A stretch of DNA of 61,689 nt from Streptococcaceae bacterium (GTDB lineage Bacteria > Bacillota > Bacilli > Lactobacillales > Streptococcaceae). The position numbers and the translations under genes are program-made. A model generated the notes under the pieces. The model ran no database searches and had not been told where the DNA came from. It saw nothing but the letters and a program-made list of their open reading frames with translations. The DNA lies in NCBI GenBank assembly GCA_031254295.1, contig JAIRUS010000099.1:1-61689 (forward strand). Direction: 5' to 3'. Below are positions 1 through 9,836 of this stretch, one piece after another; positions within the stretch are counted from its first letter, which is position 1; every line of letters starts with the position of its first letter.

Positions 1-243
1 GAGGTTTTCAAGGATCGTATGGAACGTGAGTACAACGCGGAAATCATCATGACGCCGATGGGCAACAAGACCGTGCGTTGGATAAGAGAAGATCAGCTCG
101 ATGAAAAAATGTCGAGCTCACGCAATATTTTGGCGCGTGATCGTTTTGATCATCCTCTCTTTCTTTTTGAAAATCAATTTGCGCTCAATTGGTTTGTGGA
201 TAAATACCCTGATGTTGAGCTTATGGAGCAGTTTTCAGTATAA
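1..243 (+). CDS. prfC: Peptide chain release factor 3, C-terminal fragment (5' end outside window)
   Basis: The reading frame is open from base 1, so the listed ATG at 19 is internal and the gene enters from the left. The 80 visible residues match the C-terminal end of bacterial RF3, the GTPase that recycles RF1/RF2 from the ribosome after peptide release. Recognisable stretches are [18 protein letters not shown] and the [20 protein letters not shown] region, followed by the final [15 protein letters not shown] segment. The G domain lies outside the window. The gene ends with TAA at 241-243. Assignment is from memory of streptococcal/lactococcal RF3 sequences; the fragment is short but distinctive. 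Confidence 0.85.
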   Translation, partial: EVFKDRMEREYNAEIIMTPMGNKTVRWIREDQLDEKMSSSRNILARDRFDHPLFLFENQFALNWFVDKYPDVELMEQFSV

Positions 244-327
244 GAGTTGAAAATGTGATTTCCTGAAAGGCGCATAGAGCTGAGAGATCGGGCTCACGTC
301 TTATTTTCTAAAAATTTTCAGAAAGTA

Positions 328-336
328 TGTTATAAT
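328..336 (+). promoter_or_regulatory. Extended -10 promoter upstream of the DEAD-box helicase gene
   Basis: TGT-TATAAT gives a consensus extended -10 element. No convincing -35 box is visible. A hairpin starts about 15 bases downstream, near the expected start of the transcript, so the leader would be about 215 nt long. Confidence 0.5.
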
Positions 337-350
337 GGTCTAACTTCAAC

Positions 351-379
351 AAAGCGGAAGAAGATTTTTCCGCTTTTGT
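351..379 (+). terminator. Hairpin AAAGCGGAA/TTCCGCTTT after prfC and after the promoter
   Basis: A perfect 9-bp stem (351-359 with 368-376) encloses an 8-base loop and is followed by a short T-containing run. It could terminate prfC, or act as an attenuator in the helicase leader because it lies just downstream of the extended -10 at 328-336. The T-tract is weak (TTTTGTT). Confidence 0.5.
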
Positions 380-518
380 TATGACTATGTTTCAAAGTTA
401 GATGATTTTGAAATAACTCTAATGAACAAGTCAAAGCTTTGCTTAGCAGGCTCTCGAGCGCTGCCGAAAAATTTTATTTTTATCTAAATTCAAGGCTTTT
501 TCTATGTTCTCCAAATAC

Positions 519-538
519 GGTAGTGTAATTACACTACC
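519..538. promoter_or_regulatory. Perfect 20-bp palindrome just before the cshA ribosome binding site
   Basis: GGTAGTGTAATTACACTACC is perfectly self-complementary with no spacer. It ends 21 bases before the ATG of the helicase and about 10 bases before the AAAAGGA ribosome binding site. It may be an operator for a dimeric regulator or an RNA structure affecting ribosome access. The binding protein is unknown. Confidence 0.5.
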
Positions 539-559
539 ATGCAATAGAAAAAGGAAATA

Positions 560-2206
560 ATGACAACATTTAAAGAACTTGGCCTTTCAGAAGGTACACT
601 TGAAACACTTGCAGCAATCGGTTATGAGATGCCAACGCCGATTCAGGAGCAGACAATCAAGCTTGCCCTTGCAGGACATGACGTTATCGGACAGGCCCAA
701 ACTGGTACAGGAAAAACGGCTGCTTTTGGCTTGCCAACGATTGAAAAAATCGTTCCAGGTGCAGGTTTGCAAGCGCTGATTATCGCCCCAACACGTGAAT
801 TGGCAGTACAAAACCAAGAAGAACTTTTCAAGTTTGGTAAAGATAAGAAACTTAAAGTCCGTATCGTTTTCGGTGGTAGCTCTATTGAGCGTCAAATCCG
901 TGATCTTAAATCTGGGGCAGAAATCGTCGTAGGAACTCCTGGACGTATGGTAGATTTGATTAAGCGTAAAGCACTTGATCTTTCAAAAATCACAACTTTG
1001 ATTCTTGATGAGGCTGATGAGATGCTAAACATGGGCTTTTTGGATGATATCGAGTTCATTATCGCAAAAACTCCAGAGGAACGTCAGACTTTGCTTTTCT
1101 CTGCTACAATGCCAGATGCTATCAAGAAAATTGGCGTTAAATTTATGCGCGATCCTCAACATATCAAGGTCAAGACTTCTCAAATGACAGCAGATCAAAT
1201 TGAGCAATTTTTTATCAAGACAAAGGATTTTGAAAAGTTTGACATTTTGACACGACTTCTTGATGTGCAAAAGCCAGAGTTGGCAATCATCTTTGGACGT
1301 ACAAAGCGTCGTGTGGATCAATTGACACGTGGACTTAAAATTCGTGGATACCGTGCAGAAGGCATTCATGGCGATTTGGATCAATCAAAGCGTTTGTCAG
1401 TTTTGAAAGATTTTAAAGCGAACCATCTTGATATTTTAGTTGCGACGGACGTAGCGGCGCGTGGCTTGGATATTTCAGGCGTGACGCACGTTTATAACTA
1501 TGATATCACCCAGGATCAAGAGTCCTATGTTCACCGTATTGGACGTACAGGGCGTGCAGGTAAGAGTGGAGTCTCAATCACTTTTGTAACTTATAATGAG
1601 ATGGGCTATCTGCGTGCAATCGAAAACCTGACAAAACGTGAAATGATAGGCATGAAGCCACCAACTAAGGAAGAAGCCTACGCTTCAAGTCTTGCGGATG
1701 CAAAAAATTCTGTAAATCGTGACCTGACTGATCCAGAATTTGCTGGTAAGTTAGCTAAGTTTGATAAAGATGTAGATGCACTTCTTGGGGAATTTGATGC
1801 ACGTCAAATTGCAGCATTGCTCCTACAGGGACGTGTCAAAGATCCAGATACACAGGAAAAAGTTGATATCCCAGCTGAGAAACCATTGCCAGCTAATGGG
1901 GGTGATCGTTTCCGTAGTTTCGGTAATAACCGTGGCGGTGGTCGTGGAAACGGAGGCTCTCATAACCGTGGTGGCAATAGTCGTGACCGCGATCGTCGTG
2001 ATGGTGGCCGCAATCGTGATGATCGTCGAGGAAATGATGACCGCCGTGGTGGCTATCGTGGCAAGAATGATCGTAATAAAGATCAAGGCTACAAAGTTGA
2101 GCGAAAAAACGATGGCAAGCGTAATTTCAGCAAAAAACCAAATAATAAAATTAAACAGCCTGGTGGTAAAGGTGGTTTTGTAATGCGTGAGCGTGGAAAC
2201 GACTAA
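560..2206 (+). CDS. cshA: DEAD-box ATP-dependent RNA helicase (CshA/DeaD type)
   Basis: An RNA helicase expected to act in RNA turnover, ribosome assembly and growth in the cold. The 548-residue protein shows the Q-motif region near the N-terminus, Walker A AQTGTGKT (about 46-53), PTRELAVQ, the DEAD box (about 150-153), SAT, and HRIGRTGR (about 325-332). The C-terminal tail from about residue 455 is rich in Arg, Gly, Asp and Asn (RGGG, RDRR, DDRR repeats), the usual low-complexity RNA-binding tail of Gram-positive CshA. The start at 560 follows an AAAAGGA ribosome binding site with correct spacing. It has its own leader with a hairpin and a palindrome, and a terminator follows it, so it is probably monocistronic. 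The overlapping ORFs inside its tail are shadows. Confidence 0.95.
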   Translation: MTTFKELGLSEGTLETLAAIGYEMPTPIQEQTIKLALAGHDVIGQAQTGTGKTAAFGLPTIEKIVPGAGLQALIIAPTRELAVQNQEELFKFGKDKKLKVRIVFGGSSIERQIRDLKSGAEIVVGTPGRMVDLIKRKALDLSKITTLILDEADEMLNMGFLDDIEFIIAKTPEERQTLLFSATMPDAIKKIGVKFMRDPQHIKVKTSQMTADQIEQFFIKTKDFEKFDILTRLLDVQKPELAIIFGRTKRRVDQLTRGLKIRGYRAEGIHGDLDQSKRLSVLKDFKANHLDILVATDVAARGLDISGVTHVYNYDITQDQESYVHRIGRTGRAGKSGVSITFVTYNEMGYLRAIENLTKREMIGMKPPTKEEAYASSLADAKNSVNRDLTDPEFAGKLAKFDKDVDALLGEFDARQIAALLLQGRVKDPDTQEKVDIPAEKPLPANGGDRFRSFGNNRGGGRGNGGSHNRGGNSRDRDRRDGGRNRDDRRGNDDRRGGYRGKNDRNKDQGYKVERKNDGKRNFSKKPNNKIKQPGGKGGFVMRERGND

Positions 2207-2228
2207 TATAAGCAGTAAATGCTGGATT

Positions 2229-2265
2229 GAAAGTCATGTCTGTGAGGATATGGCTTTCTTTTTTT
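2229..2265 (+). terminator. Intrinsic terminator of cshA
   Basis: The stem GAAAGTCAT/ATGGCTTTC (one G-T pair) is followed directly by a run of seven T. Confidence 0.85.
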
Positions 2266-2325
2266 GAAAAAAGTTTGAGTACAATTTGTTATCCAAACAT
2301 TCTGCTATAAAGTGCAATGTCCGTA

Positions 2326-2390
2326 TTACGCTATCTATGCTGTCCGTTTTGACTATCTGCTAAAGCAAATGTCAAAAAGGCAAAGCGTAA
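2326..2390. repeat. Intergenic hairpin repeat with GCTAAAGC apex, upstream of priA
   Basis: Outer arms TTACGCT/AGCGTAA enclose an inner hairpin (TTTTGAC ... GTCAAAA) whose apex is TGCTAAAGCA. The same GCTAAAGC apex recurs in several gaps of this window (14368, 16097 on the minus strand, 25098, 53049). It is probably a member of a dispersed palindromic repeat family. Confidence 0.5.
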
Positions 2391-2476
2391 ACGGCCAAAC
2401 GGAAGCCACTATGGTGGCCTTCCTAGCACTCTCATTAGTAAAATGTTGCAAAAGTATCGTTTGCAATATTTTACGT

Positions 2477-2482
2477 TATAAT
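2477..2482 (+). promoter_or_regulatory. -10 element TATAAT six bases before the priA start codon
   Basis: TATAAT ends at 2482 and the ATG is at 2489. Transcription would start at or next to the A of the ATG, giving a leaderless mRNA. No Shine-Dalgarno sequence precedes the ATG. The -35 box is not obvious. Confidence 0.5.
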
Positions 2483-2488
2483 AAGACG

Positions 2489-4849
2489 ATGAAAAAAATT
2501 GCGCAAGTCATAGTGGATATTCCCTTGTTACAGACGGACAAACCTTTTTCATATCTGCTTCCAGCTGAATTTTCAGAACTGGTTTCGATTGGAATGCGCG
2601 TCCATGTTCCTTTTGGAAAAGCTGGGCGGCTTGTGCAAGGGATTATCGTGTCATTGCTTGAAAGCGACGAAGTAGATAATGAGTCATTTAATAATACTGA
2701 ACTAAAAGAGGTGGCAGAGCTTTTGGACGCTGAGCCAGTCTTATCTGAGGAGCAATTGTCTCTGGCTGATGAGATGCGTCATCATATTTTTTCTTATAAG
2801 ATTTCGTTGCTAAAAGCCATGCTTCCAAACCTCTTAAATTCAAAATATGATAAGGTCTTGACAAGGGACAATGGAGAATCAGAACGCTGGTCAAATTTAT
2901 CCGCAGAGCAACAATTGACAGCCCTGAAAGATTTTCGGGCTGGTAAGTTAGAGATAAAGTATCTGGCAGAATCTAAAGAAAATCGTAAATTTGAAAAGTT
3001 TGTAATTCCAGATTGGGCAGCTCTTGAGAAATATGAACCAGGGAAAGCCGCTAAGAAAAGGGTAGAGTTCAGGGAAATTTTACTTGAGACGGATCGAAAA
3101 TTGCCAATGGCAGAAGCTGTTGCCTTAGCTTCGCGTCCGATTGTCAATTTCTTTGCTGAAAAAGGATTGATCAAGATTGAAGAAATCGAAGTTTCTCGTA
3201 TGGCTGAAGCCTTTGCAGATGTAGAGCCTGACGAAGCGAAAGAGTTAACGCAAGAACAGCAAGTTGCTTTTGATAGAATCATGGCTGAAGGGACTGAGAA
3301 AGCATTTTTACTTGAAGGAGTGACGGGTTCAGGTAAGACAGAGATTTATTTACAAGTCATTGCTGAGACAGTTGCAGCAGGCAAAAATGCGATTATGTTA
3401 GTACCAGAAATTTCTCTTACGTCACAGATTGCCAGACGATTCATTGCTCGCTTTGGAAATGAAGTCGCCTTACTGCACTCTCGTTTATCTGATGGTGAAC
3501 GCTATGACGAATGGCGTCGTATCAAAGCGGGGAAAGCCAAAATCGTAGTTGGAACGCGTTCGGCGATATTCGCACCGCTAGATAACATTGGTGTTGTAAT
3601 CATTGATGAGGAACATGACTCGAGTTATAAGCAGGAGTCAAGTCCACGTTATCATGCGCGTGATGTTGCGCTCTGGCGGGCGAAATATCATCAGGCAAGA
3701 TTGATCTTAGGATCGGCTACACCAGCTCTTGAAACGCGTGCGCGTGCAGAGCGAGGGCTGTATAGTTTACTGCGTTTGGATAAACGCGCTAATCAGCAGG
3801 CAGAGCTTCCAGAGGTTGAAATCATTGACATGCGTCAGAATCTCAATGACAAGTCAGCAAATTTTTCAGCAGTTCTTTTAGAAAAAATTTCTGAGAAAAT
3901 GGCTAAACGAGAACAGATTGTGCTAATGTTGAATCGCCGTGGCTATTCGTCATTTGTGATGTGTCGTGACTGCGGTTTTGTAGTGAAATGCCCAAATTGT
4001 GATGTCGGCTTGACGCTCCATATGGATACGCGAACGTTGAATTGTCATTATTGTGGACATAGAGAGGGAATTCCTCAGTCCTGCCCTAATTGTAATTCGC
4101 GTGAGATTAAGTATTATGGCTCTGGCACTCAAAAAATTGAAGAAGAATTGATGAATCTCTTACCAAATGTCTCAATAATTCGGATGGATGTGGATACAAC
4201 CTCTCGTAAAGGGTCACATGATAAGTTGCTTGACGCTTTTGGTCGAGGAGAAGCGGACATTCTTCTCGGGACACAGATGATTGCCAAAGGTCTTGATTTT
4301 CCAAATGTTACCTTGGTTGGTGACATCAATGGCGATACAGGTTTAAATTTACCTGATTTTCGTGCGAGCGAACGAACTTTTCAACTTTTGACACAGGTTG
4401 CAGGACGTGCGGGGCGTGCAGAGAAAAAAGGCGAAGTTTTGATACAGACTTTTAATCCGGATCATTATGCTATTCAGTTAGCTGCTCAGATGGACTATGA
4501 GGCTTTCTATCAGACGGAGATGCGCTTTCGTAAAAGATTGGCTTACCCGCCATATTTTTATACGGTGCAACTCGTCGTGTCCCACAAGGACGAAGATACA
4601 GCAATCAAAAAAGCCTATGAAATCATGAGCTTACTTCAGAAAAACCTGACTGAAAAATCAAAGCTTTTAGGACCGATTGCGCGCCCTATTGCAAGAACGC
4701 ATCAATTTTATCATTATCAAATTCTTGTAAAATATAGATTTGAAGATAGGTTAGAAGAAGCATTAAACGAAGTTTTGGATTTGACACAAAATCCTGAGAA
4801 TAAAGAACTTCGAGTCATTATAGACTCTGAACCTATGAACTTCGTATAA
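2489..4849 (+). CDS. priA: Primosomal protein N' (replication restart helicase PriA)
   Basis: Superfamily 2 helicase that reloads the replisome at stalled forks. The start was moved from the ORF-track position 2312 to the ATG at 2489 (MKKIAQVIVDIPLL), because the upstream 59 residues are low quality and overlap a hairpin repeat; the resulting 786 residues fit PriA. Visible features are the N-terminal DNA-binding domain, Walker A GVTGSGKTEIY at about 280, DEEH (DEAH-type) box, LGSATPALET, and a zinc-binding insert with paired cysteines (CRDC, CPNC, CHYC, CPNC) around 490-540. The first gene of the block priA-fmt-rsmB-stp-pknB. In streptococci gmk and rpoZ usually precede it; here they do not. 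Confidence 0.95.
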   Translation: MKKIAQVIVDIPLLQTDKPFSYLLPAEFSELVSIGMRVHVPFGKAGRLVQGIIVSLLESDEVDNESFNNTELKEVAELLDAEPVLSEEQLSLADEMRHHIFSYKISLLKAMLPNLLNSKYDKVLTRDNGESERWSNLSAEQQLTALKDFRAGKLEIKYLAESKENRKFEKFVIPDWAALEKYEPGKAAKKRVEFREILLETDRKLPMAEAVALASRPIVNFFAEKGLIKIEEIEVSRMAEAFADVEPDEAKELTQEQQVAFDRIMAEGTEKAFLLEGVTGSGKTEIYLQVIAETVAAGKNAIMLVPEISLTSQIARRFIARFGNEVALLHSRLSDGERYDEWRRIKAGKAKIVVGTRSAIFAPLDNIGVVIIDEEHDSSYKQESSPRYHARDVALWRAKYHQARLILGSATPALETRARAERGLYSLLRLDKRANQQAELPEVEIIDMRQNLNDKSANFSAVLLEKISEKMAKREQIVLMLNRRGYSSFVMCRDCGFVVKCPNCDVGLTLHMDTRTLNCHYCGHREGIPQSCPNCNSREIKYYGSGTQKIEEELMNLLPNVSIIRMDVDTTSRKGSHDKLLDAFGRGEADILLGTQMIAKGLDFPNVTLVGDINGDTGLNLPDFRASERTFQLLTQVAGRAGRAEKKGEVLIQTFNPDHYAIQLAAQMDYEAFYQTEMRFRKRLAYPPYFYTVQLVVSHKDEDTAIKKAYEIMSLLQKNLTEKSKLLGPIARPIARTHQFYHYQILVKYRFEDRLEEALNEVLDLTQNPENKELRVIIDSEPMNFV

Positions 4850-5090
4850 CTGATATGTCATATATAAGGTTTAGAGTAGTAGGGTTTATAGCATATCTGA
4901 CTGCAGAGGATAGAGTAGCTAAATGCCTTAGCATTTTTAATGCTTTAGAGCAAATGGACTGCGTCAAACTCCTCTAATCCCTATGCTTTATGTGAATCAA
5001 GGTCTGTATATGATTAGCTAGAGTGGAATTGTGTATTTAGATGTATAAAGCTATAGAGGTATAGAGGTATAGAGGTGTAAAAGAGGAAAA
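4850..5090. other. priA-fmt intergenic region with degenerate hairpin repeat
   Basis: No gene is visible. The segment around 4920-4975 contains GCATTTTTAATGC and the stretch GCAAATGGACTGCG, which resembles the arms of the dispersed hairpin family (CAAAT next to GCAGCGC). Two AGAGTAG motifs also occur. It is probably a decayed intergenic repeat. Confidence 0.4.
5052..5075 (+). repeat. fmt: Three tandem TATAGAGG units just before the fmt ribosome binding site
   Basis: TATAGAGG is repeated exactly three times, ending 15 bases before the fmt ATG. It borders the AAGAGGAAAA ribosome binding site. Copy-number change would alter the leader but not the reading frame. Confidence 0.7.
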
Positions 5091-6056
5091 ATGAAAACAA
5101 AGATTATATTTATGGGGACGATTAATTTTTCGGCGACAGTTTTGGCGGGCTTATTGGCTGATGAACGTTATGAAATTATAGCTGTTACGACGCAGCCAGA
5201 TCGTAAAGTGGGACGTAAGCAACTATTGACTGCAACACCCGTCAAAGAGTTGGCACTCCAGCAGAGAATTCCTGTCTATCAACCTGAGAAACTTTCAGGT
5301 TCAGATGAAATGGCTGAGCTTATGCAACTTGGCGCGGATGGAATCGTCACGGCGGCTTTTGGTCAGTTTCTACCAACAAAATTATTAAACTCCGTGAAAT
5401 TTGCAGTCAATGTACACGGCTCTCTTCTTCCTTGGGGGCGTGGTGGTGCACCAATTCAACGGGCATTGATGGCAGGATATAACGAAATTGGCGTGACAAT
5501 TATTGAAATGGTAAAGGCTATGGATGCTGGCCGTATGCTTGGTCAACGTGCGATTCCAGCTTTGCCAGAGGATAATTCGGGGACAATGTTTGAAAAACTA
5601 GCTGTACTTGGACGTGACCTTCTCTTGGAATGTTTACCAGGCTACTTAGATGGTAGTTTGATACCGGAAGTTCAAGACGAGGAAAAAGTAGTGATTACAC
5701 CAAATATTGCAGCAGATGAAGAAATCATTGACTGGGAAAAGTCGGCTGTTGAGATCAATAATCTCATACGTGGGCTTTCACCTGCTCCAGCGGCTTATAC
5801 ATTTTTGAATGGGCAACGTTTTAAAATCTATGAGGCCAAAGTTGTCGGTGATTCAGATGGAGATGAAATTCAAAAGCAGACAGCCCAAGTGGGTGAAATC
5901 ATTGAGCGAACTAAAAAATCACTAAAAATTGCAACAGCCAAAGGGCTACTTGAACTCAAAAAAATTCAACCGTTTGGAAAGGCGCAGATGTCAGTTGCGG
6001 ACTTCTTAAACGGAGTAGGCCGTGACCTTAAAATTGGAGATAAATTTGGAAATTAA
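5091..6056 (+). CDS. fmt: Methionyl-tRNA formyltransferase
   Basis: Formylates initiator Met-tRNA using 10-formyl-THF. The 321-residue length is normal. The N-terminal formyltransferase domain begins [12 protein letters not shown], and the catalytic region reads VNVHGSLLP (conserved Asn and His near residues 106-108) followed by GAPIQRA and the MDAG motif. The C-terminal OB-like domain begins near residue 205 ([20 protein letters not shown]). The ATG follows AAGAGGAAAA. Translation of rsmB begins before fmt ends, so the two are coupled. Confidence 0.96.
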   Translation: MKTKIIFMGTINFSATVLAGLLADERYEIIAVTTQPDRKVGRKQLLTATPVKELALQQRIPVYQPEKLSGSDEMAELMQLGADGIVTAAFGQFLPTKLLNSVKFAVNVHGSLLPWGRGGAPIQRALMAGYNEIGVTIIEMVKAMDAGRMLGQRAIPALPEDNSGTMFEKLAVLGRDLLLECLPGYLDGSLIPEVQDEEKVVITPNIAADEEIIDWEKSAVEINNLIRGLSPAPAAYTFLNGQRFKIYEAKVVGDSDGDEIQKQTAQVGEIIERTKKSLKIATAKGLLELKKIQPFGKAQMSVADFLNGVGRDLKIGDKFGN

Positions 6057-7365
6057 AAATCAAAATAGAACTGAAAATCCACATCTACAGTTTAATGCAC
6101 GTCGGGTGGCACTTGAAGCTCTGACAGATGTTTTTGTGAAAGATGCATATGCTAACATCGTACTTGACGACCTGTTAGAGGAATCCCAGCTTTCAGAAAT
6201 AGATCGCAACTTCGTGACGGCCCTTGTATATGGGACAATTTCCAAAAAATTATTGCTTGAGCATTATCTGAAGCCTTTCCTTAAAGGGAAGACCAAGGCT
6301 TGGGTGCGGTATTTGCTTGAGATGACGGTTTATCAGTTGGTTTTTATGGACCGTGTACCAACTTCAGCTGCGGTTGATGAGGCAGTAAAACTTGCCAAAC
6401 AGCAAGGGGGACAACAGACGGCGAATTTTGTAAATGCAGTGTTACGAAATTTTAGCCGAGCAAATATTGAAGAAAATCCACCAAAAGATTTTGGGACTAA
6501 ATATTCAATTCCAGATTTTTTGGTGCAAAAGCTTATTAAACAATTAAGTAAAGAACGTGCGGTCAAAATTTTTGAAAGCCTAAATGAGCCAAGTCATGTG
6601 AGTTTACGGGTCATTGATTCAGAGGTTAGAGAGTCGGTCACGCTTCAAGATTGCCGTCCATCAGAGCTTTCTCCAGTTGGAATGATTGCCAAGTCTGGGA
6701 ATTTTTCATCGACTAAAGAGTTTCGTGAGGGAAAAATTACGATCCAAGATGAATCGAGTCAGTTGGTAGCAGAACTTTTAGCTACGGAACCAAGTGATAA
6801 GGTTTTGGACGCTTGTGCAGCGCCAGGGGGCAAAACTTGCCAGATTGCGCAATATCTGGAAGATGGAAAAGTTACAGCTCTTGATCTTTATGACCATAAA
6901 CTTAGATTGATTCAAAAAAATGCTAAGCGTCTTCATGTTTCTGACAGAATCAAAACAGAGAAGCTTGATGCGACAAAAGTAAATGAACATTTTGGCCAAG
7001 AAGTATTTGACAAAATTCTTGTTGATGCGCCTTGTTCAGGGCTCGGATTGATGCGTCGTAAGCCAGATATTAAATACCGTAAAGAGGCAACAGACTTTGA
7101 AAATCTACAAAAGATACAGCTTGGCATCTTATCATCTTGTGCAGAAAGCCTTAAGAAAAATGGTATAATGATTTATAGTACCTGTACACTAGCGGATGAA
7201 GAGAATTTTGAAGTTGTTTCAAAATTTCTGACTGCACATCCAGATTTTGTGCAAATTCCGTTAACACATGACAAGCCAGAGATTTTGAAAGATGGCTGTA
7301 TTTATATTACACCAGAACAATTTCACACAGATGGCTTTTTCATTGCAAAGTTTAGGAAAATTTGA
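6046..7365 (+). CDS. rsmB: 16S rRNA (cytosine-967-C5)-methyltransferase RsmB (Sun)
   Basis: Two-domain m5C methyltransferase: an N-terminal NusB-like RNA-binding domain (about 20-150) and a C-terminal SAM-dependent domain. Visible motifs are [11 protein letters not shown] (SAM binding), VDAPCSGLG (motif IV Cys) and [11 protein letters not shown] (motif VI catalytic Cys). The ORF track starts at a GTG (6022). I prefer the TTG at 6046, because GGAG lies six bases upstream, which gives about 439 residues and an 11-base overlap with fmt. The exact start is uncertain, the function is not. Confidence 0.93.
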   Translation: MEIKNQNRTENPHLQFNARRVALEALTDVFVKDAYANIVLDDLLEESQLSEIDRNFVTALVYGTISKKLLLEHYLKPFLKGKTKAWVRYLLEMTVYQLVFMDRVPTSAAVDEAVKLAKQQGGQQTANFVNAVLRNFSRANIEENPPKDFGTKYSIPDFLVQKLIKQLSKERAVKIFESLNEPSHVSLRVIDSEVRESVTLQDCRPSELSPVGMIAKSGNFSSTKEFREGKITIQDESSQLVAELLATEPSDKVLDACAAPGGKTCQIAQYLEDGKVTALDLYDHKLRLIQKNAKRLHVSDRIKTEKLDATKVNEHFGQEVFDKILVDAPCSGLGLMRRKPDIKYRKEATDFENLQKIQLGILSSCAESLKKNGIMIYSTCTLADEENFEVVSKFLTAHPDFVQIPLTHDKPEILKDGCIYITPEQFHTDGFFIAKFRKI

Positions 7366-7381
7366 AATAAAGGATTTCTAC

Positions 7382-8131
7382 ATGGAATATCAGATTCTCT
7401 CAGATATCGGCGCACGCCGTAAATCAAACCAAGATTATGCTGGCAGCTTTTTAAATCAAAAAGGTGAGCGTCTTTTCTTGTTGGCTGATGGCATGGGTGG
7501 GCATCGCTCGGGCGATGTGGCCTCAAAGCTCGCAGTTGAAGATATCGGTGCCGTCTGGGAACAGACGGCTTTTGAAGCAGACGTAGATATTGAAACGGTT
7601 GAAGCTTGGATGCGTCGTCAAGTTTTAGTTGAGAATGAAAATATTGCAAATCTTGGCAAACTTGATGATTATAAAGGCATGGGAACAACTCTTGAAATGC
7701 TATTTATTGGCAAGGGACATGTGATTCTTGGACATATTGGAGATTCTAAGAGCTTTTTGGTACGCAATCAGCAAATTGTACCTTTGACGCGCGATCATTC
7801 CTTAGTACAAGAGTTAGTTGAAGCAGGACAGATTACAGTAGAAGAAGCCCAGACACATCCTCAAAAAAATATTATCACGCGTAGTCTGGGGCAGACGAAG
7901 GAAGCCATTCCAGATACTGAGAGTTTTACCTATGCCACTGGTGATTATATTTTGATTAATTCAGATGGTCTTACCAACATGGTTTCAACAAGTGAGATTC
8001 TTGAAATTCTAAACACAGGCGACGAGTTGGCTTATAAGACAAGCGCCTTGATTAATCAAGCAAATGCAAATGGTGGCTTGGATAATATCACAGTTATCTT
8101 GATAAAGTTTGATGGAGGTGATTTTAGATGA
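7382..8131 (+). CDS. stp1: PP2C-family Ser/Thr protein phosphatase (Stp1/PppL)
   Basis: Metal-dependent phosphatase that reverses the phosphorylation made by the adjacent PASTA kinase. The start was moved to the ATG at 7382 ([18 protein letters not shown]), which follows AAAGGA and matches the family N-terminus; this gives 249 residues. PP2C motifs include [17 protein letters not shown] (metal-binding Asp), [20 protein letters not shown] and GGLDNITVI. The stop overlaps the next start as ATGA, so phosphatase and kinase are translationally coupled. Confidence 0.96.
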   Translation: MEYQILSDIGARRKSNQDYAGSFLNQKGERLFLLADGMGGHRSGDVASKLAVEDIGAVWEQTAFEADVDIETVEAWMRRQVLVENENIANLGKLDDYKGMGTTLEMLFIGKGHVILGHIGDSKSFLVRNQQIVPLTRDHSLVQELVEAGQITVEEAQTHPQKNIITRSLGQTKEAIPDTESFTYATGDYILINSDGLTNMVSTSEILEILNTGDELAYKTSALINQANANGGLDNITVILIKFDGGDFR

Positions 8132-9819
8132 TTCAAATAGGATATCTTTTTGCAGATCGCTATCAAATCATCAAAGAAATCGGTCGTGGGGGTATGGCTA
8201 ATGTTTATCTTGCGACAGATAATTTTCTTGATAATCGTCCTGTAGCAGTCAAAGTATTGCGACCAAACTTTGAAAATGATGTACTTGCGATTGCACGATT
8301 CCAGCGCGAAGCTTATGCGATGTCAGAGCTTGCCCACCCCAATATAGTTGGGATCCTTGACGTCGGCGACTTTGAAAATCAGCAGTTTATTGTGATGGAA
8401 TATGTAGACGGGATTACACTCAAGCAATATATCAAACGTAATGCACCGATTGGAAATTCAGACGCTGTTGAAAAGGCTTCGGGTATTTTGTCTGCCATGG
8501 CGGTGGCTCATAATCGGGGGATTATCCATCGTGATATAAAACCGCAAAATATTTTGATTTCAAACACAGGCGAGGTCAAAGTTACAGATTTTGGAATTGC
8601 TAAAGCATTAGGAGAAACTTCGTTAACCCAGACAAATTCGATGTTTGGATCAGTACACTATCTCTCACCAGAACAGGCTCGAGGTGCTAACGCAACCGTT
8701 CAGTCAGACATTTATGCGATTGGGATTATTCTTTATGAAATGCTCACAGGACGAGTGCCATATGATGGAGACTCGGCTGTTTCAATCGCACTAAAACACT
8801 TCCAAGAACAACTTCCCTCAGTTATTAATCAGAATAGTCAGGTTCCCCAAGCGCTTGAAAATGTTGTTATTCGTGCTACAGCTAAAAATATTAAGTATCG
8901 TTACGTTTCAGCTATTGAAATGATGTCAGATCTTGAGACTTCTTTATCTTTAGATCGTCGTGGTGAGCAAAAAATTGTACTGCCAAAAGATGATATCGGT
9001 TCAGTTGCCAAGGCACCTGTCATGATTTCGGATACCCAAGAGTTGATTCGCCAAGTAACAAATTCACCAAAACAAGACTCAAAAGCAGCTTATCCACCTA
9101 GCCAAGGAGCCAGACCAAACACGAAGTCAGATGTCGTAGCGTTAGAGGCAGCAGAGGAGAATCCGAAAAAGAAAAATACGGGTAGAATCATTATAGTTAT
9201 TGTAATTCTCCTGGCGCTTATCGGGGGAGGTATAGGTACCTATGCACTCTTGAATTCTGGGACATCAACTGTCATCGTACCAGATGTTACAGGTATGACT
9301 AAAACTACAGCTGAAAATACTTTGACAAATGCTGGACTAACGATTGGTAGTGTATACGAGGAATATAATGACAGTGTTGCTTCTGGCGTGGTAATCAAAA
9401 CTGATCCGACGATGAATAGCTCGGTTACTAAAGGGAATAAGGTAGCATTATATATTTCTAAAGGGAAGAAAACTGAGACTGTTACAGAAGCTACAATGCC
9501 AACTTTTATGTCTGGAAATTTATCAACAATGAAATTATCTGAGGTTAAGGCTGATTTACAAAATCAAGGAGTGCCTGTAGCAAACATCACGGTTGAGTAT
9601 ATACCAACTACTGATAAAGGAAGTGATGGCTATGTTATAGATTCAAATATTGCTCAGGGAACAAAGTTTAATGCGACAAATACTCAAATTGTTTTGAAAG
9701 TTATGCAATACACGGCTCTAAGCTCTAGTACAACAGCGAGCAGTTCAACAGCTTCGAGCTTTTCAAGCTCAGCTCCAACTTCAAGTAGTTCGGCTCCAAC
9801 TCAAAGCACATCTAATTAA
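8128..9819 (+). CDS. pknB: Membrane Ser/Thr protein kinase with PASTA domains (PknB/StkP)
   Basis: Hanks-type kinase sensing cell-wall status. Cytoplasmic kinase domain 1-270: GRGGMANVY loop, invariant Lys42 (VAVKVL), HRDIKPQN at about 134, DFGIAKA at about 154. A single membrane segment lies at about 352-374 ([17 protein letters not shown]), followed by extracellular PASTA repeats. One clear unit begins IVPDVTGM (about 381-449) and a second more divergent one runs at about 455-530. The C-terminal 30 residues are almost entirely Ser, Thr, Ala and Pro, an unusual exposed tail that could be a glycosylation or wall-spacer segment. Only two PASTA units are recognisable. Confidence 0.95.
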   Translation: MIQIGYLFADRYQIIKEIGRGGMANVYLATDNFLDNRPVAVKVLRPNFENDVLAIARFQREAYAMSELAHPNIVGILDVGDFENQQFIVMEYVDGITLKQYIKRNAPIGNSDAVEKASGILSAMAVAHNRGIIHRDIKPQNILISNTGEVKVTDFGIAKALGETSLTQTNSMFGSVHYLSPEQARGANATVQSDIYAIGIILYEMLTGRVPYDGDSAVSIALKHFQEQLPSVINQNSQVPQALENVVIRATAKNIKYRYVSAIEMMSDLETSLSLDRRGEQKIVLPKDDIGSVAKAPVMISDTQELIRQVTNSPKQDSKAAYPPSQGARPNTKSDVVALEAAEENPKKKNTGRIIIVIVILLALIGGGIGTYALLNSGTSTVIVPDVTGMTKTTAENTLTNAGLTIGSVYEEYNDSVASGVVIKTDPTMNSSVTKGNKVALYISKGKKTETVTEATMPTFMSGNLSTMKLSEVKADLQNQGVPVANITVEYIPTTDKGSDGYVIDSNIAQGTKFNATNTQIVLKVMQYTALSSSTTASSSTASSFSSSAPTSSSSAPTQSTSN

Positions 9820-9836
9820 TTGTCAAACTAAAGAAA

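Noticed and set aside
1776-2183. 135-codon plus-strand ORF inside the cshA tail
   Set aside because: It is an out-of-frame shadow of the Arg/Gly/Asp-rich codons and has a meaningless Val/Ile-rich translation.
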